A stretch of 59,323 nucleotides of DNA from Fontibacillus panacisegetis (GTDB taxonomy: Bacteria; Bacillota; Bacilli; Paenibacillales; Paenibacillaceae), in NCBI RefSeq assembly GCF_900102215.1, contig NZ_FNBG01000031.1, positions 1 through 59,323 on the forward strand. Direction: 5' to 3'. The position numbers were made by a program, and so were the translations under genes. Shown here one piece after another: positions 37,553 to 45,816 of this stretch. Under the pieces are notes generated by a model, which ran no database searches, was not told the origin of the DNA, and worked only from the letters and a program-made list of their open reading frames with translations. Positions within the stretch are counted from its first letter, which is position 1, and the number at the start of each line of letters is the position of its first letter.

Positions 37553-38887
37553 ATGAGAAGAAAAGGGATGTCTGTTCTAGCTTTATCATTTGTATTTATT
37601 CTGGTGTTCGCCTTGGTAGGGTGCAGTGGCGGCAACAATGCAACTGGCAATCAGAATGCAAAACCGGACAACGCAAATAAAGGAAATGCTACCAGTACCA
37701 ATTCAGGAAACCAGCCAACCGAACCAGCTGAGCCGGAAATTGAAAAGGATGCCAGCCTGCTCGTATGGGATAATGGTGGATCTGATGAAGATTGGGCCAA
37801 GGCGGTCGCCGAGGAATTTACGAAAAAATATAACATTCCTGTAGAAGTACAAGTAGTAGCTCAAGGCGATGCCCCAACAAAATTGCAGACAGATGGTCCT
37901 GCACTCCTTGGTGCAGACGTATTTCTTGCACCACATGACCGAATCGGCAGCCTCGTCTCGGCAGGACTTATTTTGGAAAATTTCTATCCTGATGAATACA
38001 AGCGCGATTTCATGGATGCGGCTATTACAGGGACAACAATTGACGGTGTTCTATATGGATACCCAACTGCAATCGATACTTATGCGCTGATATATAACAA
38101 GGATCTGGTGAAAAAAGTACCTGAAACAATGGATGAGCTTATTGAGCAAGCCAAAGCTTTTACTGATAAATCAAAAGGACAATACGGCTTCATGATGCAA
38201 GTGGGTGACTTCTATTTCCTCCATGGCTTCCTTGGCGGTTACGGAGGCTACGTGTTCGGAGATAAAAATACAAATAGCCAGGATATCGGACTTAATAATG
38301 AAGGCGCGGTCAAAGCAGGAGAACTCATGCAGCGTCTTCGCAAGGAAGTGCTTCCTCTGTCCAGTGCCGATATCAACGCTGCGATAAAAGAGTCCCTCTT
38401 CATAGATAACAAGCTGATGTTTGATATCAATGGTCCTTGGTCCGTAGCGGCTCTGCAGGAGGGTAAGGTGAATTTCGGAGTTGCTCCGCTTCCTAAGCTC
38501 GATAATGGCAAAGCGCCTGCCAGCTTCTCCGGGGTTCGTGCTTACTACGTCAACTCCTATACGAAGTATCCTGAGGCTGCATCCCTATATGCGAAATTTG
38601 CGACAAGCGAAGAAATGCTGATGAAAAAGTTCGAAATGTCCGGCCAAATGCCTCCGCGTACCAAGCTGCTTGAAAACGAAAAAATCAACAGCGACGAAAT
38701 CATTAAAGGTTTCCTTGAGCAGGCAGCCGTATCCGTACCTATGCCAAATATTCCAGAGATGGAGCCTGTATGGGGAGCGATGAACAATGCATTCACTGTA
38801 ATCTGGGATGAAGATACCGATCCAAAAGTCATACTGGACAAAGCCGTTAAGCAAATTAAAGAGGGGATCACCTTATTGAAGCAATAA
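37553..38887 (+). CDS. Maltose/maltodextrin-type ABC transporter substrate-binding lipoprotein
   Basis: The 444-residue protein starts at ATG behind AAAGGGGAT and has a lipoprotein signal (LSFVFILVFALVGCSGGNN, lipidated Cys at ~23) and an Asn/Thr-rich linker. The mature part is a cluster-D solute-binding protein of the MalE type (SLLVWDNGGSDEDWAKAVAEEFTKKYNIPVEV, GADVFLAPHDRIGSLVSAG, YGYPTAIDTYALIYNKDL, KLMFDINGPWSVAAL). It captures an oligosaccharide, most likely a maltodextrin, and passes it to the two permeases encoded next. Four operator-like sites precede it, so repression by a LacI-type regulator and catabolite control are likely. Confidence 0.9.
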   Translation: MRRKGMSVLALSFVFILVFALVGCSGGNNATGNQNAKPDNANKGNATSTNSGNQPTEPAEPEIEKDASLLVWDNGGSDEDWAKAVAEEFTKKYNIPVEVQVVAQGDAPTKLQTDGPALLGADVFLAPHDRIGSLVSAGLILENFYPDEYKRDFMDAAITGTTIDGVLYGYPTAIDTYALIYNKDLVKKVPETMDELIEQAKAFTDKSKGQYGFMMQVGDFYFLHGFLGGYGGYVFGDKNTNSQDIGLNNEGAVKAGELMQRLRKEVLPLSSADINAAIKESLFIDNKLMFDINGPWSVAALQEGKVNFGVAPLPKLDNGKAPASFSGVRAYYVNSYTKYPEAASLYAKFATSEEMLMKKFEMSGQMPPRTKLLENEKINSDEIIKGFLEQAAVSVPMPNIPEMEPVWGAMNNAFTVIWDEDTDPKVILDKAVKQIKEGITLLKQ

Positions 38888-38905
38888 GGCGAAGGGACAA
38901 AGCTT

Positions 38906-40246
38906 ATGATATCGCCAAATTTTCCGGCAGTTAATAAGCAAACCAGCCGCAAGCCGCTCATCAGCTCGCTATTATCCCTATTATTCATGGGTTTGGGACA
39001 GCTGTACAACCGCCAGTTTGCGAAGGGGCTCCTGATGGTCATCTTCGAGGCATATATCCTCATTTTTTGGAGCAGTCCAATTGCCAAAGGGATCTGGGGA
39101 TTAGTTACGCTCGGTGAACAGGTACAGGTTCGGTCACGTGGACGAATTGTTGAGCAGGGTGATCATTCCATCTTCCTGCTTGTCGAGGGTATCATTTTTC
39201 TGCTCGCGCTGATTCTGCTGATTTGCTTCTATATTTTTAGTATCGGTGACGCATATAAAGTTCGAAAAGGCATCGAGGCGGGAATTCCCGCCAACGATGC
39301 CAAACAGTCCATCAAATTTGCCTGGGAGCGGGGATACGTATATTTTTTGCTGGCCCCAGCCATTATTTTTACGATGTTTCTGACGGTTCTTCCCCTGCTC
39401 TTCGGGATCTTGATCGCATTTACGAACTATTCCGGGCCTAACCATTTGCCGCCAAAACATCTCGTGGACTGGGTAGGATTCAAAACATTCACCAATCTGT
39501 TCAGTCTGACCAACTGGAGCAATACCTTTTTCGGAGTTATCAAATGGACGTTACTCTGGGCCGTGCTGGCTACGGCAACTACTTATTTTACAGGGCTGTT
39601 CTATTCGCTCATCATCAACGTCAAAGCTATCAAATTCAAAAAGATGTGGCGTACCATATACATTTTGCCCTGGGCCATTCCAGCTTTCATATCTATTCTG
39701 ATCTTCCGCAATTTCTTCAACGCTGAATTCGGTCCGCTAAATGAATATCTCGGACTTATCGGGATTGATAAAATTCCGTGGCTGGGCGATCCCTTCTGGG
39801 CTAAAGTAGCGCTCGTCTTCGTGAATACATGGCTTGGGTTTCCGTTCTGGCTTGCTCTTATGTCAGGCGTATTAACGAATATTGACAGGGATCTGTACGA
39901 GGCCGCTGAAATCGACGGGGCCAGCTCATGGCAAAGATTCCAGAGCATTACGCTGCCGCTGGTGCTGTTTGCGACCGCTCCGCTGCTCATCATGAGTTTT
40001 GCGGGCAATCTCAATAACTTCAACATTATTTACCTGTTCACAGAGGGCGGTCCTGTTAATATGGACTACAGTTTTGCGGGCTCAACGGATATCCTGATCT
40101 CATGGATTTTCAAATTAACACTCCAGCAAAACCAATTTAACACAGCATCTGCAGTCTCCATCCTGGTCTTTATCATTATCGCCGTGTTCTCGATCTGGAA
40201 CTTCCGTCAGACACGAGCCTTCAAGGAAGAGGATATGATTCAATGA
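38906..40246 (+). CDS. MalF-like sugar ABC transporter permease with N-terminal extension
   Basis: The 446-residue membrane protein has the MalF core in its last ~300 residues (six membrane helices, ATPase-contact loop EAAEIDGASSWQRFQSITLPL). Ahead of it, residues ~15-125 form an extra membrane region (LISSLLSLLFMGLGQLYNRQFAKGLL, then LVEGIIFLLALILLICFYIFSIGDAYKVRKGIEAG) like the short TM2-type domains of other membrane proteins. That extension is common in Paenibacillus MalF-like permeases. It forms half of the import channel with the next gene, which overlaps it by four bases (ATGA). Confidence 0.9.
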   Translation: MISPNFPAVNKQTSRKPLISSLLSLLFMGLGQLYNRQFAKGLLMVIFEAYILIFWSSPIAKGIWGLVTLGEQVQVRSRGRIVEQGDHSIFLLVEGIIFLLALILLICFYIFSIGDAYKVRKGIEAGIPANDAKQSIKFAWERGYVYFLLAPAIIFTMFLTVLPLLFGILIAFTNYSGPNHLPPKHLVDWVGFKTFTNLFSLTNWSNTFFGVIKWTLLWAVLATATTYFTGLFYSLIINVKAIKFKKMWRTIYILPWAIPAFISILIFRNFFNAEFGPLNEYLGLIGIDKIPWLGDPFWAKVALVFVNTWLGFPFWLALMSGVLTNIDRDLYEAAEIDGASSWQRFQSITLPLVLFATAPLLIMSFAGNLNNFNIIYLFTEGGPVNMDYSFAGSTDILISWIFKLTLQQNQFNTASAVSILVFIIIAVFSIWNFRQTRAFKEEDMIQ

Positions 40247-41127
40247 AGACGCAGCCGAATTCAACAACCGCCGCTGCCTCCAAGTCGCCCTTTGGCCAGT
40301 TGATTAAACAAAAGCTTCTCCTATTCATCATTTACGCTATTCTGATCATTACCGCTATAGCTGTACTTTATCCGGTCATATGGATCATTCTTGGTTCCTT
40401 TAATCCGGGAGATACGATCAATGCAACCACATATTTACCAGAGTCGCTAACAATTAAGCATTATGTCAACCTCTTCAACACAACAAATTATTTAATATGG
40501 TATAAAAACACATTGTTCGTCGCTGTAATGAACATGATTCTTTCTACAGTGCTCGTCGTATCAGCTGCCTATGCATTTTCACGCTTTCGGTTTCCTGGAC
40601 GCAAGCAGGGACTTATGGTCATGCTGGTTCTGCAAATGTTCCCTTCCTTTATGGGAATGATTGCGATCTACATTTTGCTATTGCAGCTTAATCTACTCGA
40701 TAATTTATGGGGATTAATCCTTGTCTACGCGGGCGGGTCCATTCCATTTGGAACATGGCTCGTCAAGGGATATTTTGACGGTCTCCCCCGTAGTCTGGAA
40801 GAAGCCGCAAAAATCGACGGAGCATCCCATACCACGATATTTGTTCGCATCATGATGCCTCTTTCGGTACCGATGTTTACTTTTATCGCGGTCAACAACT
40901 TTATCGGTCCATGGATGGACTTTATATTCGCACGACTCGTCATTCTGTCGGATCGTAACAAGACACTTGCTATTGGTCTTTTCGAAATGATCACCGGACG
41001 CACGAACAACGATTTTACTACCTTCGCTGCCGGGGCTGTGCTTGTTGCCATTCCGATCACCCTCTTATTCCTCATGCTGCAAAAGTATATTATTGAAGGC
41101 TTAAAAGCGGGGGCAAACAAGGGGTAG
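40243..41127 (+). CDS. MalG-like sugar ABC transporter permease
   Basis: The 294-residue protein has six membrane helices and the EAA loop EEAAKIDGASHTTIFVRIMMPL near residues 185-205 that docks the ATPase. Its sequence is close to MalG/GanQ-type permeases for maltodextrin or galactan oligosaccharides. It overlaps the MalF-like gene by four bases and ends the operon, which lacks an ATPase gene; a shared MsmX-type ATPase encoded elsewhere would be expected to serve it. Confidence 0.92.
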   Translation: MKTQPNSTTAAASKSPFGQLIKQKLLLFIIYAILIITAIAVLYPVIWIILGSFNPGDTINATTYLPESLTIKHYVNLFNTTNYLIWYKNTLFVAVMNMILSTVLVVSAAYAFSRFRFPGRKQGLMVMLVLQMFPSFMGMIAIYILLLQLNLLDNLWGLILVYAGGSIPFGTWLVKGYFDGLPRSLEEAAKIDGASHTTIFVRIMMPLSVPMFTFIAVNNFIGPWMDFIFARLVILSDRNKTLAIGLFEMITGRTNNDFTTFAAGAVLVAIPITLLFLMLQKYIIEGLKAGANKG

Positions 41128-41142
41128 TTACAAGCTGTTAGA

Positions 41143-41180
41143 ACCCATCAACTGTTTTCAGTTGGTGGGTTTTATTTTTT
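41143..41180 (+). terminator. Terminator of the sugar importer operon
   Basis: ACCCATCAACT and AGTTGGTGGGT pair around a six-base loop, followed by TTTTATTTTTT. It lies 15 bp past the MalG-like stop codon. Confidence 0.9.
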
Positions 41181-41317
41181 ATGCAACTGTTTTTACAGGC
41201 CTCCGTATTATTGTAATAGTTTGGTTATGTTCAATATTTTGGGAATGTATTGATTTATCATCCATTCTTGTGGTATTGACATAGTTACAAATCAATTTTG
41301 TTCAAGGGGGGGCGCAT

Positions 41318-41821
41318 ATGGATTACAGTATCCCGATTAAGGCTAAAAACGAAATGCTTAAGTATTACGATTATGATGTACATAACGAAATTAGAGGGAC
41401 ACAACTTCAGTCAGTAACCTTAAACCAGCTAGATTCTTTTATTGCCAGACTCGCTGAATCGGTAGTTATTAACGGGGAAATCTACGAAAATACTTTCCAT
41501 TCGCATGAAAATGAACAGAAAATTATTGAAGTTCGTCCATATAAATACTATGACGACTCGATAAACGAAGAGCCGATCATCGAACGCATCACTCAAATTA
41601 TAAAAACCGACTATTCTACTCATATCCCGCCACATTTTATGCTGGAAGTGTACTATGTTGTAGAGCAGCCTGAAAAAATTTATTCACTGGAAGCTGATAC
41701 AAGTCTGGATATCATCACCATTCTGCTGGATAACCAAAGAATAATCGATGGCAACACCTATGGCTTTATTTATAGCTGTCTGGACTTATCTAAAAGAAAA
41801 GTGTATTTGTTTGTAGAGTAA
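41318..41821 (+). CDS. Hypothetical protein, first gene of the ATP-grasp/DUF350 operon
   Basis: The 167-residue protein starts at ATG behind a strong AAGGGGGGG. It has no signal peptide or membrane segment and is acidic, with a predicted alpha/beta make-up (LNQLDSFIARLAESVVINGEIYENTF, PPHFMLEVYYVVEQPEKIYSL). I do not recognise the family. By position it corresponds to the small soluble gene that accompanies ygiBC/yjf-type clusters in enterobacteria, but sequence similarity to YjfK (DUF2491) cannot be claimed here. The next gene begins 22 bp downstream. Confidence 0.6.
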   Translation: MDYSIPIKAKNEMLKYYDYDVHNEIRGTQLQSVTLNQLDSFIARLAESVVINGEIYENTFHSHENEQKIIEVRPYKYYDDSINEEPIIERITQIIKTDYSTHIPPHFMLEVYYVVEQPEKIYSLEADTSLDIITILLDNQRIIDGNTYGFIYSCLDLSKRKVYLFVE

Positions 41822-41843
41822 TTATACAAAGGGGAAATTCACA

Positions 41844-42317
41844 TTGAAAAAGCTGACTGATAAACAGTTGGATCGTTGGTATAAGTCGAAATACGGAGTC
41901 AGTGGCAAGGGTGTCCCAAGTACACAGAAGCTGCTTGCCTATATGCTAGTTGTTGGGCTTCCTGTCTCTTTGGCGGGCTGCGGGACACCTCAATATCCGG
42001 ATTCTGATCTTACCGCCAGAGATGCCTGTGAGTGGGAAAAGCAAGCAGGACAGTCTGATCTGAACTGCGATGATGATACATCAAGCGGTAACTGGTACGA
42101 TGCTAACGGTTTTTCTTCAAGCTTCATTTATATTTCACCGTCGCACAGCTACTACCGTTCACCTTCCTTCAAAAATAATTACAGCAAATATGGCATGAAC
42201 AGAACGATAAGTTCAGCTCCTGAAGGAACAATAAAGCCTTCCACATCAAACAGAAAAGGGTCTATTACTACCAGATCAGGTGTGGGTTCAAGCAGTAAAA
42301 GTTCTGTGTCCTCGTAG
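41844..42317 (+). CDS. Putative YgiB-like exported protein with a Ser-rich C-terminus
   Basis: The 157-residue protein starts at TTG behind AAAGGGGAA. After ~27 polar residues comes one hydrophobic segment ending in LPVSLAGCGTP, a possible lipobox placed unusually far from the start. The mature part has a Cys-rich acidic section (DACEWEKQAGQSDLNCDDD) and ends in a Ser/Thr/Gly-rich tail (TTRSGVGSSSKSSVSS). The layout is that of E. coli YgiB/YjfM (DUF1190), whose genes also sit next to a glutathionylspermidine-synthase-like gene. Direct homology is not proven. In the proposed role it would be the surface substrate or partner of the ligase. Confidence 0.55.
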   Translation: MKKLTDKQLDRWYKSKYGVSGKGVPSTQKLLAYMLVVGLPVSLAGCGTPQYPDSDLTARDACEWEKQAGQSDLNCDDDTSSGNWYDANGFSSSFIYISPSHSYYRSPSFKNNYSKYGMNRTISSAPEGTIKPSTSNRKGSITTRSGVGSSSKSSVSS

Positions 42318-42346
42318 AGATATGAAGTTCATGGGAGGAGTAGCAG

Positions 42347-43627
42347 TTGCATATTATTAGCAGCAAGTTAAGTAGAAATGAGATTTTTAATGCAGAGATT
42401 GCAGAGCTTGTACCTTATCTGGATATGAATGGGCAGGAATATTGCACTAAGGATGCGATGGTTTACTCCAGGCAAGAGCTGCAGGAGTTGTCCTCTGCTG
42501 CTGAAGGTGTTGATCAAGTATATCTGACAACGCTTCGATATGTTCAACGTAATGTTCCAGATGAGGTGCTGGCGCAAGAGCTTCATATAGATCCACGTCT
42601 AATTCCCTGTGCGCGACAAGAGCTTCCTTTTCATGTTATGGCTAGACAGGATTGGATTTTGTACGAGGGTCAAATGAAGTTCATTGAGAATAATGCTGAT
42701 ACACCTACGGGTGTCCCGGAATCGTTCTTTATCCCTTCATACTTGATAGAGAACGACATCTACCAGAAGGAAATGATCAATCACCCTCTTCCTGTCAATA
42801 TAGCGAATGCTTTTGCTACAGCGGTGAATCACTACCGATCGGTTGGATTAACCGGAAAGATCGTATTTTCCTGTCATCAAGAGCATACAGAGGATTACGC
42901 CAACACACGTTTCGTACAGTCCTGTGCCGAATCCATAGGAATACATAGTGTTTTTGCAGACCTTTCGGAGCTTACCGTTCAGGAAGGGGCAGGTTTATTC
43001 CTTGGTGATGAGAAGATCGATATTTGGTATCGCCTATATCCTTTGGAGCTGCTAGTGTTTGATGAGGACAGTGACGGCACTCCTGTTGGAGAGCAGATTC
43101 TTGATTTGATCGAGAAGGGGCTCCTTGGCATTATTAACCCGATCCAGAGCATTATTATGCAAAGCAAATCCTTTTACAAGTTCATTTGGACGCTGTACGA
43201 GAACAACGATACGTTCGGGGTCTTTAATCATTACGAGGCTTCCATCATATCGAAATACTTCCTGCCTACTTATGGAGTGAACGATATTTTCTTGTCCGAA
43301 TCTACCTCATTTGTAGAAAAGGCTGTGTATGGCAGAGAAGGGCGTGGAGTTACTTTAACTACAGTGAACGATGGCAAAATTGTAGCCACTCAAACCAACT
43401 CTTTGGATGAGTATGATAGCTATTACAACACGCAGCCCAAAATCTATCAACAAAAATTTGGGATGACAAAATTTACTCTGAGTATAGGAGAAGAGCCTAA
43501 GAAGGGTTACCTTCTGACAGGAGCCTATGTCATTAATGGGAGATTCTCCGGGCTGCTTACGCGTTTGGGAGATTTAATTACTGGCGATTTATCTTATTTC
43601 TGTGCTAGTTTCACTGAAAATAATTAA
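42347..43627 (+). CDS. Glutathionylspermidine synthase-family ATP-grasp ligase (YgiC/YjfC-like)
   Basis: The 426-residue protein starts at TTG behind GGGAGGAG. It has the family fold: QDWILYEGQMKFIENNADTPTGVPESFFIP (the N-terminal active-site strand with FIENNADTPTG), GAGLFLGDEKIDIWYRLYPLE, IINPIQSIIMQSKSFYKFIW, then the ATP-grasp part with EKAVYGREGRGVTL and a final YVINGRFSGLLTRLG. YgiC and YjfC of E. coli lack the amidase half of Gss and are thought to be C-N peptide ligases that do not make glutathionylspermidine; the substrate is unknown. It sits between the YgiB-like and DUF350 genes in one operon, spacing 29 and 12 bp. Confidence 0.88.
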   Translation: MHIISSKLSRNEIFNAEIAELVPYLDMNGQEYCTKDAMVYSRQELQELSSAAEGVDQVYLTTLRYVQRNVPDEVLAQELHIDPRLIPCARQELPFHVMARQDWILYEGQMKFIENNADTPTGVPESFFIPSYLIENDIYQKEMINHPLPVNIANAFATAVNHYRSVGLTGKIVFSCHQEHTEDYANTRFVQSCAESIGIHSVFADLSELTVQEGAGLFLGDEKIDIWYRLYPLELLVFDEDSDGTPVGEQILDLIEKGLLGIINPIQSIIMQSKSFYKFIWTLYENNDTFGVFNHYEASIISKYFLPTYGVNDIFLSESTSFVEKAVYGREGRGVTLTTVNDGKIVATQTNSLDEYDSYYNTQPKIYQQKFGMTKFTLSIGEEPKKGYLLTGAYVINGRFSGLLTRLGDLITGDLSYFCASFTENN

Positions 43628-43639
43628 GGGGGAATTTGA

Positions 43640-44047
43640 ATGTTTCAAGAGGTTGCAAATGGGACTTTGAATATTTTAATCGGTGTAGGCATTACGATCT
43701 TAATGATGGTGGTAGGCTTTCTGGTGTTCAGTACTATCACAAAGTACAATGACCTCCAAGAAATAAAGAACGGAAACAAAGCAGCTGGTATCTACATGGG
43801 CAGCAAGCTCATGGGAGTTGGTATTATTATCGCATTTGCATCTTATAGTTCTCATGATTGGATTTTGATGATTATTTGGGGTCTGGTCGGGGTAATCATT
43901 CTGTCCCTGGTTTACTTAATATTTGATAAGCTGACTATCGGCTTTAAGGTGTGTGACGAGGTTCAAAAAGGCAACGAAGCGGTTGCGAAAATGTTGAGCG
44001 GGGTAATAATCGGGGTATCGGTCGTGCTTGGTACGTTCCTGCTCTAA
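43640..44047 (+). CDS. DUF350 (YjfL-like) membrane protein
   Basis: The 135-residue protein starts at ATG behind AAGGGGG. It has four membrane helices and the DUF350 pattern, with a repeated arrangement: FNILIGVGITILMMVVGFLVFSTITKYNDLQEIKNGN-like first half and FKVCDEVQKGNEAVAKMLSGVIIGVSVVLG second half, each including a conserved K/Q-N-G-N motif. E. coli YjfL is encoded beside YjfC (ATP-grasp) and YjfM (DUF1190). It is the last gene of the operon, followed by a strong terminator. Confidence 0.85.
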   Translation: MFQEVANGTLNILIGVGITILMMVVGFLVFSTITKYNDLQEIKNGNKAAGIYMGSKLMGVGIIIAFASYSSHDWILMIIWGLVGVIILSLVYLIFDKLTIGFKVCDEVQKGNEAVAKMLSGVIIGVSVVLGTFLL

Positions 44048-44066
44048 TTATTCTCGTATAAAAATG

Positions 44067-44112
44067 GACGTCTTCCTCTGATGAAGGATACATCGTGGAA
44101 GACGTCTTTTTT
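44067..44112 (+). terminator. Terminator of the ATP-grasp/DUF350 operon
   Basis: GACGTCTTCC and GGAAGACGTC form a perfect 10-bp stem followed by TTTTTTT, ~20 bp after the DUF350 stop codon. Confidence 0.9.
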
Positions 44113-44211
44113 TGAACGGACACCCATACGATTCCACGTACCACCGCCCGATTCTATTGGATTTCTTCCACTAATTCCAAGAAATAATGCCTCTCAGGTC
44201 CACTAAACTTA

Positions 44212-45000
44212 TCATGGACTCGATTTACAAGGGCAGCTATTGCAATAATGTCTTTCCTTGGACGTAGTGTAGTATTGGCAGCAAGTCTTGCGCATCCTTA
44301 CCGGTTTATCTGATCCTTCGACTACGAGCTTGGGACTGTAGAATTGAGATAGAGGATTCCTGCTCTCACCGAACAACTCGGCAGGTGCATTCAGTAAATA
44401 ATCGAAATCCTTCTCGACAACGGCTTTTCTCGCCCCCTCCGCCTCTCCGGCTATTCTAGTTTCATAAAGAAAATATACATAGACCGCGGTATTCTCCCAC
44501 AAAATCGGTTTTGGAATGTTAGCGGCCCTAGACAAGGCCCCCCAGAGCGGGGCCAGATGATCTGCAAATATTGAACGAACTACAACATCTCTCCAAAGCT
44601 CCCGATGACGATAACTATCACGATCTGCAGGCTCAGTGAACTCCATTTTCGACAGACGCAGACTCGGCAACCACGCCTCATTACGAAACCCCGATTCGAT
44701 GTGACTGTCCTTCAAAGGTAGCTTCAATCCCTTATCGAACATGGACATAGCGTACAGACTTGGGGATACTACCATAAAGGCGTACCTCTTGGCAAGCATA
44801 GAAGCCGTAACCCTTCTGGAAGGAGATTCGAATACAGCCGTAAGTCGATCCAAATAGTTGCCGCACAGCTCTTCATCCAACAAGTCACTGCTCGCCATGG
44901 AGAACTCACGTTCAGACGATACCTCTGTCGTTAATCTCAGGTTTTGGGTTAAGTATTCCCATTCCCTCTTGTCAAGCAAAGACGTGATCCCGTCGTTCAT
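44212..45000 (-). CDS. FhuF-like siderophore-iron reductase
   Basis: The 262-residue protein has the C-terminal [2Fe-2S] ligand set of FhuF in [17 protein letters not shown] (C240, C241, C253, C256, an extra C258 close by). Members reduce ferric iron in the siderophore complex once it is in the cytoplasm. The start (MNDGITSL) follows AAGGAAGG and lies inside the end of the ATPase gene, a 29-base overlap that ties it to the transport operon. It has no signal peptide or membrane segment. The core residues 60-230 are of the ferric reductase-like transporter domain type. Confidence 0.85.
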   Translation of the reverse strand: MNDGITSLLDKREWEYLTQNLRLTTEVSSEREFSMASSDLLDEELCGNYLDRLTAVFESPSRRVTASMLAKRYAFMVVSPSLYAMSMFDKGLKLPLKDSHIESGFRNEAWLPSLRLSKMEFTEPADRDSYRHRELWRDVVVRSIFADHLAPLWGALSRAANIPKPILWENTAVYVYFLYETRIAGEAEGARKAVVEKDFDYLLNAPAELFGESRNPLSQFYSPKLVVEGSDKPVRMRKTCCQYYTTSKERHYCNSCPCKSSP

Positions 45001-45790
45001 TCACAATCCTTCCTTTCCCGTAGGGAATAAACACAGGTGTTCCAAACAAAGGATCCTTCATGATATCACAGCGCATTTGAAATACGGATTCTACGAGATC
45101 AGCGGTCATGATTTCTTCAGGAGCTCCCTGATCATATACTGATCCCTCCTGAACTGCGACAATATGATGTGCATAACGACATGCGAGATTGAGATCATGC
45201 AGTACCATCACAATCGTGCGTTGCTCCCGTTCATTCAGCTCGTAAAGAAGATCCAGAACCTCAATCTGATGGCTCAAATCCAGATAGGTTGTTGGTTCAT
45301 CCAGCAGCAGCATATCTGTTCCTTGTGCCAGTGCCATCGCAATCCATGCCCGTTGCCGCTGACCGCCAGATAAGGAATCAACGGTTCGATCGCTGAAATC
45401 TGCCATCCCCGTCTCTTCGAGAGCTTTCGCGACCATCATTTCATCTTCCTTAGACCATTGGCTGAGCCAGCTCTGATGCGGATATCTCCCTTGCTTAACC
45501 AATTGTTCAACCGTAAGCGCCTCGGGAGCGACAGGTCCCTGAGGAAGCACAGCAAGACGCTTCGCAATTTCTTTTGTCGACCATTGTGCCAATTCACGGC
45601 CATCGATAATGACAGAGCCCTCAACTGGCTTGAGCAGACGTGCCAGCGAACGAAGCAGCGTTGATTTACCGCAACCGTTGCTGCCGATGAGCACCGTTAT
45701 TTTCCCCTCCGGAATTTGCAAGTTCAATTGCTGAATGACTGTCTTGTTACCGTAGGACAAGGTTAATCCTTTGGCCTCTAGTGCATGCAT
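44972..45790 (-). CDS. Iron-siderophore ABC transporter ATP-binding protein (FecE/YusV-like)
   Basis: The 272-residue ATPase shows Walker A ([12 protein letters not shown]), the Q-loop (LPQGPVAPE), the signature [11 protein letters not shown], Walker B ([12 protein letters not shown]) and the switch histidine (VLHDLNLA). It is the motor for FecCD-type siderophore permeases. The ATG follows GGGGAGGGACAGGA. It starts 26 bp after the second permease gene and overlaps the FhuF-like gene, so all five genes form one operon. Confidence 0.95.
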   Translation of the reverse strand: MHALEAKGLTLSYGNKTVIQQLNLQIPEGKITVLIGSNGCGKSTLLRSLARLLKPVEGSVIIDGRELAQWSTKEIAKRLAVLPQGPVAPEALTVEQLVKQGRYPHQSWLSQWSKEDEMMVAKALEETGMADFSDRTVDSLSGGQRQRAWIAMALAQGTDMLLLDEPTTYLDLSHQIEVLDLLYELNEREQRTIVMVLHDLNLACRYAHHIVAVQEGSVYDQGAPEEIMTADLVESVFQMRCDIMKDPLFGTPVFIPYGKGRIVNERRDHVFA

Positions 45791-45816
45791 TCCTGTCCCT
45801 CCCCTTCCGATTTAAC

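Larger units (their letters stand above)
37281..37597 (+). repeat. Tandem duplication of the sugar-importer promoter/leader/start region
   Basis: Copy 1 (37281-37436) and copy 2 (37437-37597) align along their whole length with a period of 158-159 bp. Each holds a T run, a 14-15-bp operator-like AAACGTTTTC element, ATTCTGATTCTACT, CATAGGTCGTCATAA, a second GAAAACGTTTACGCAG operator, a GGGG ribosome binding site and an ATG. In copy 1 the ATG (37394) opens a reading frame of only eight codons (MRTKGCLF) because one G is missing compared with copy 2 (GGATG against GGGATG). Copy 2 provides the working start at 37553. Confidence 0.85.

Noticed and set aside
38557..39087. Minus-strand frame of 176 codons across the sugar-binding-protein and MalF-like genes
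   Set aside because: It spans two well-supported genes on the other strand and has no family features.
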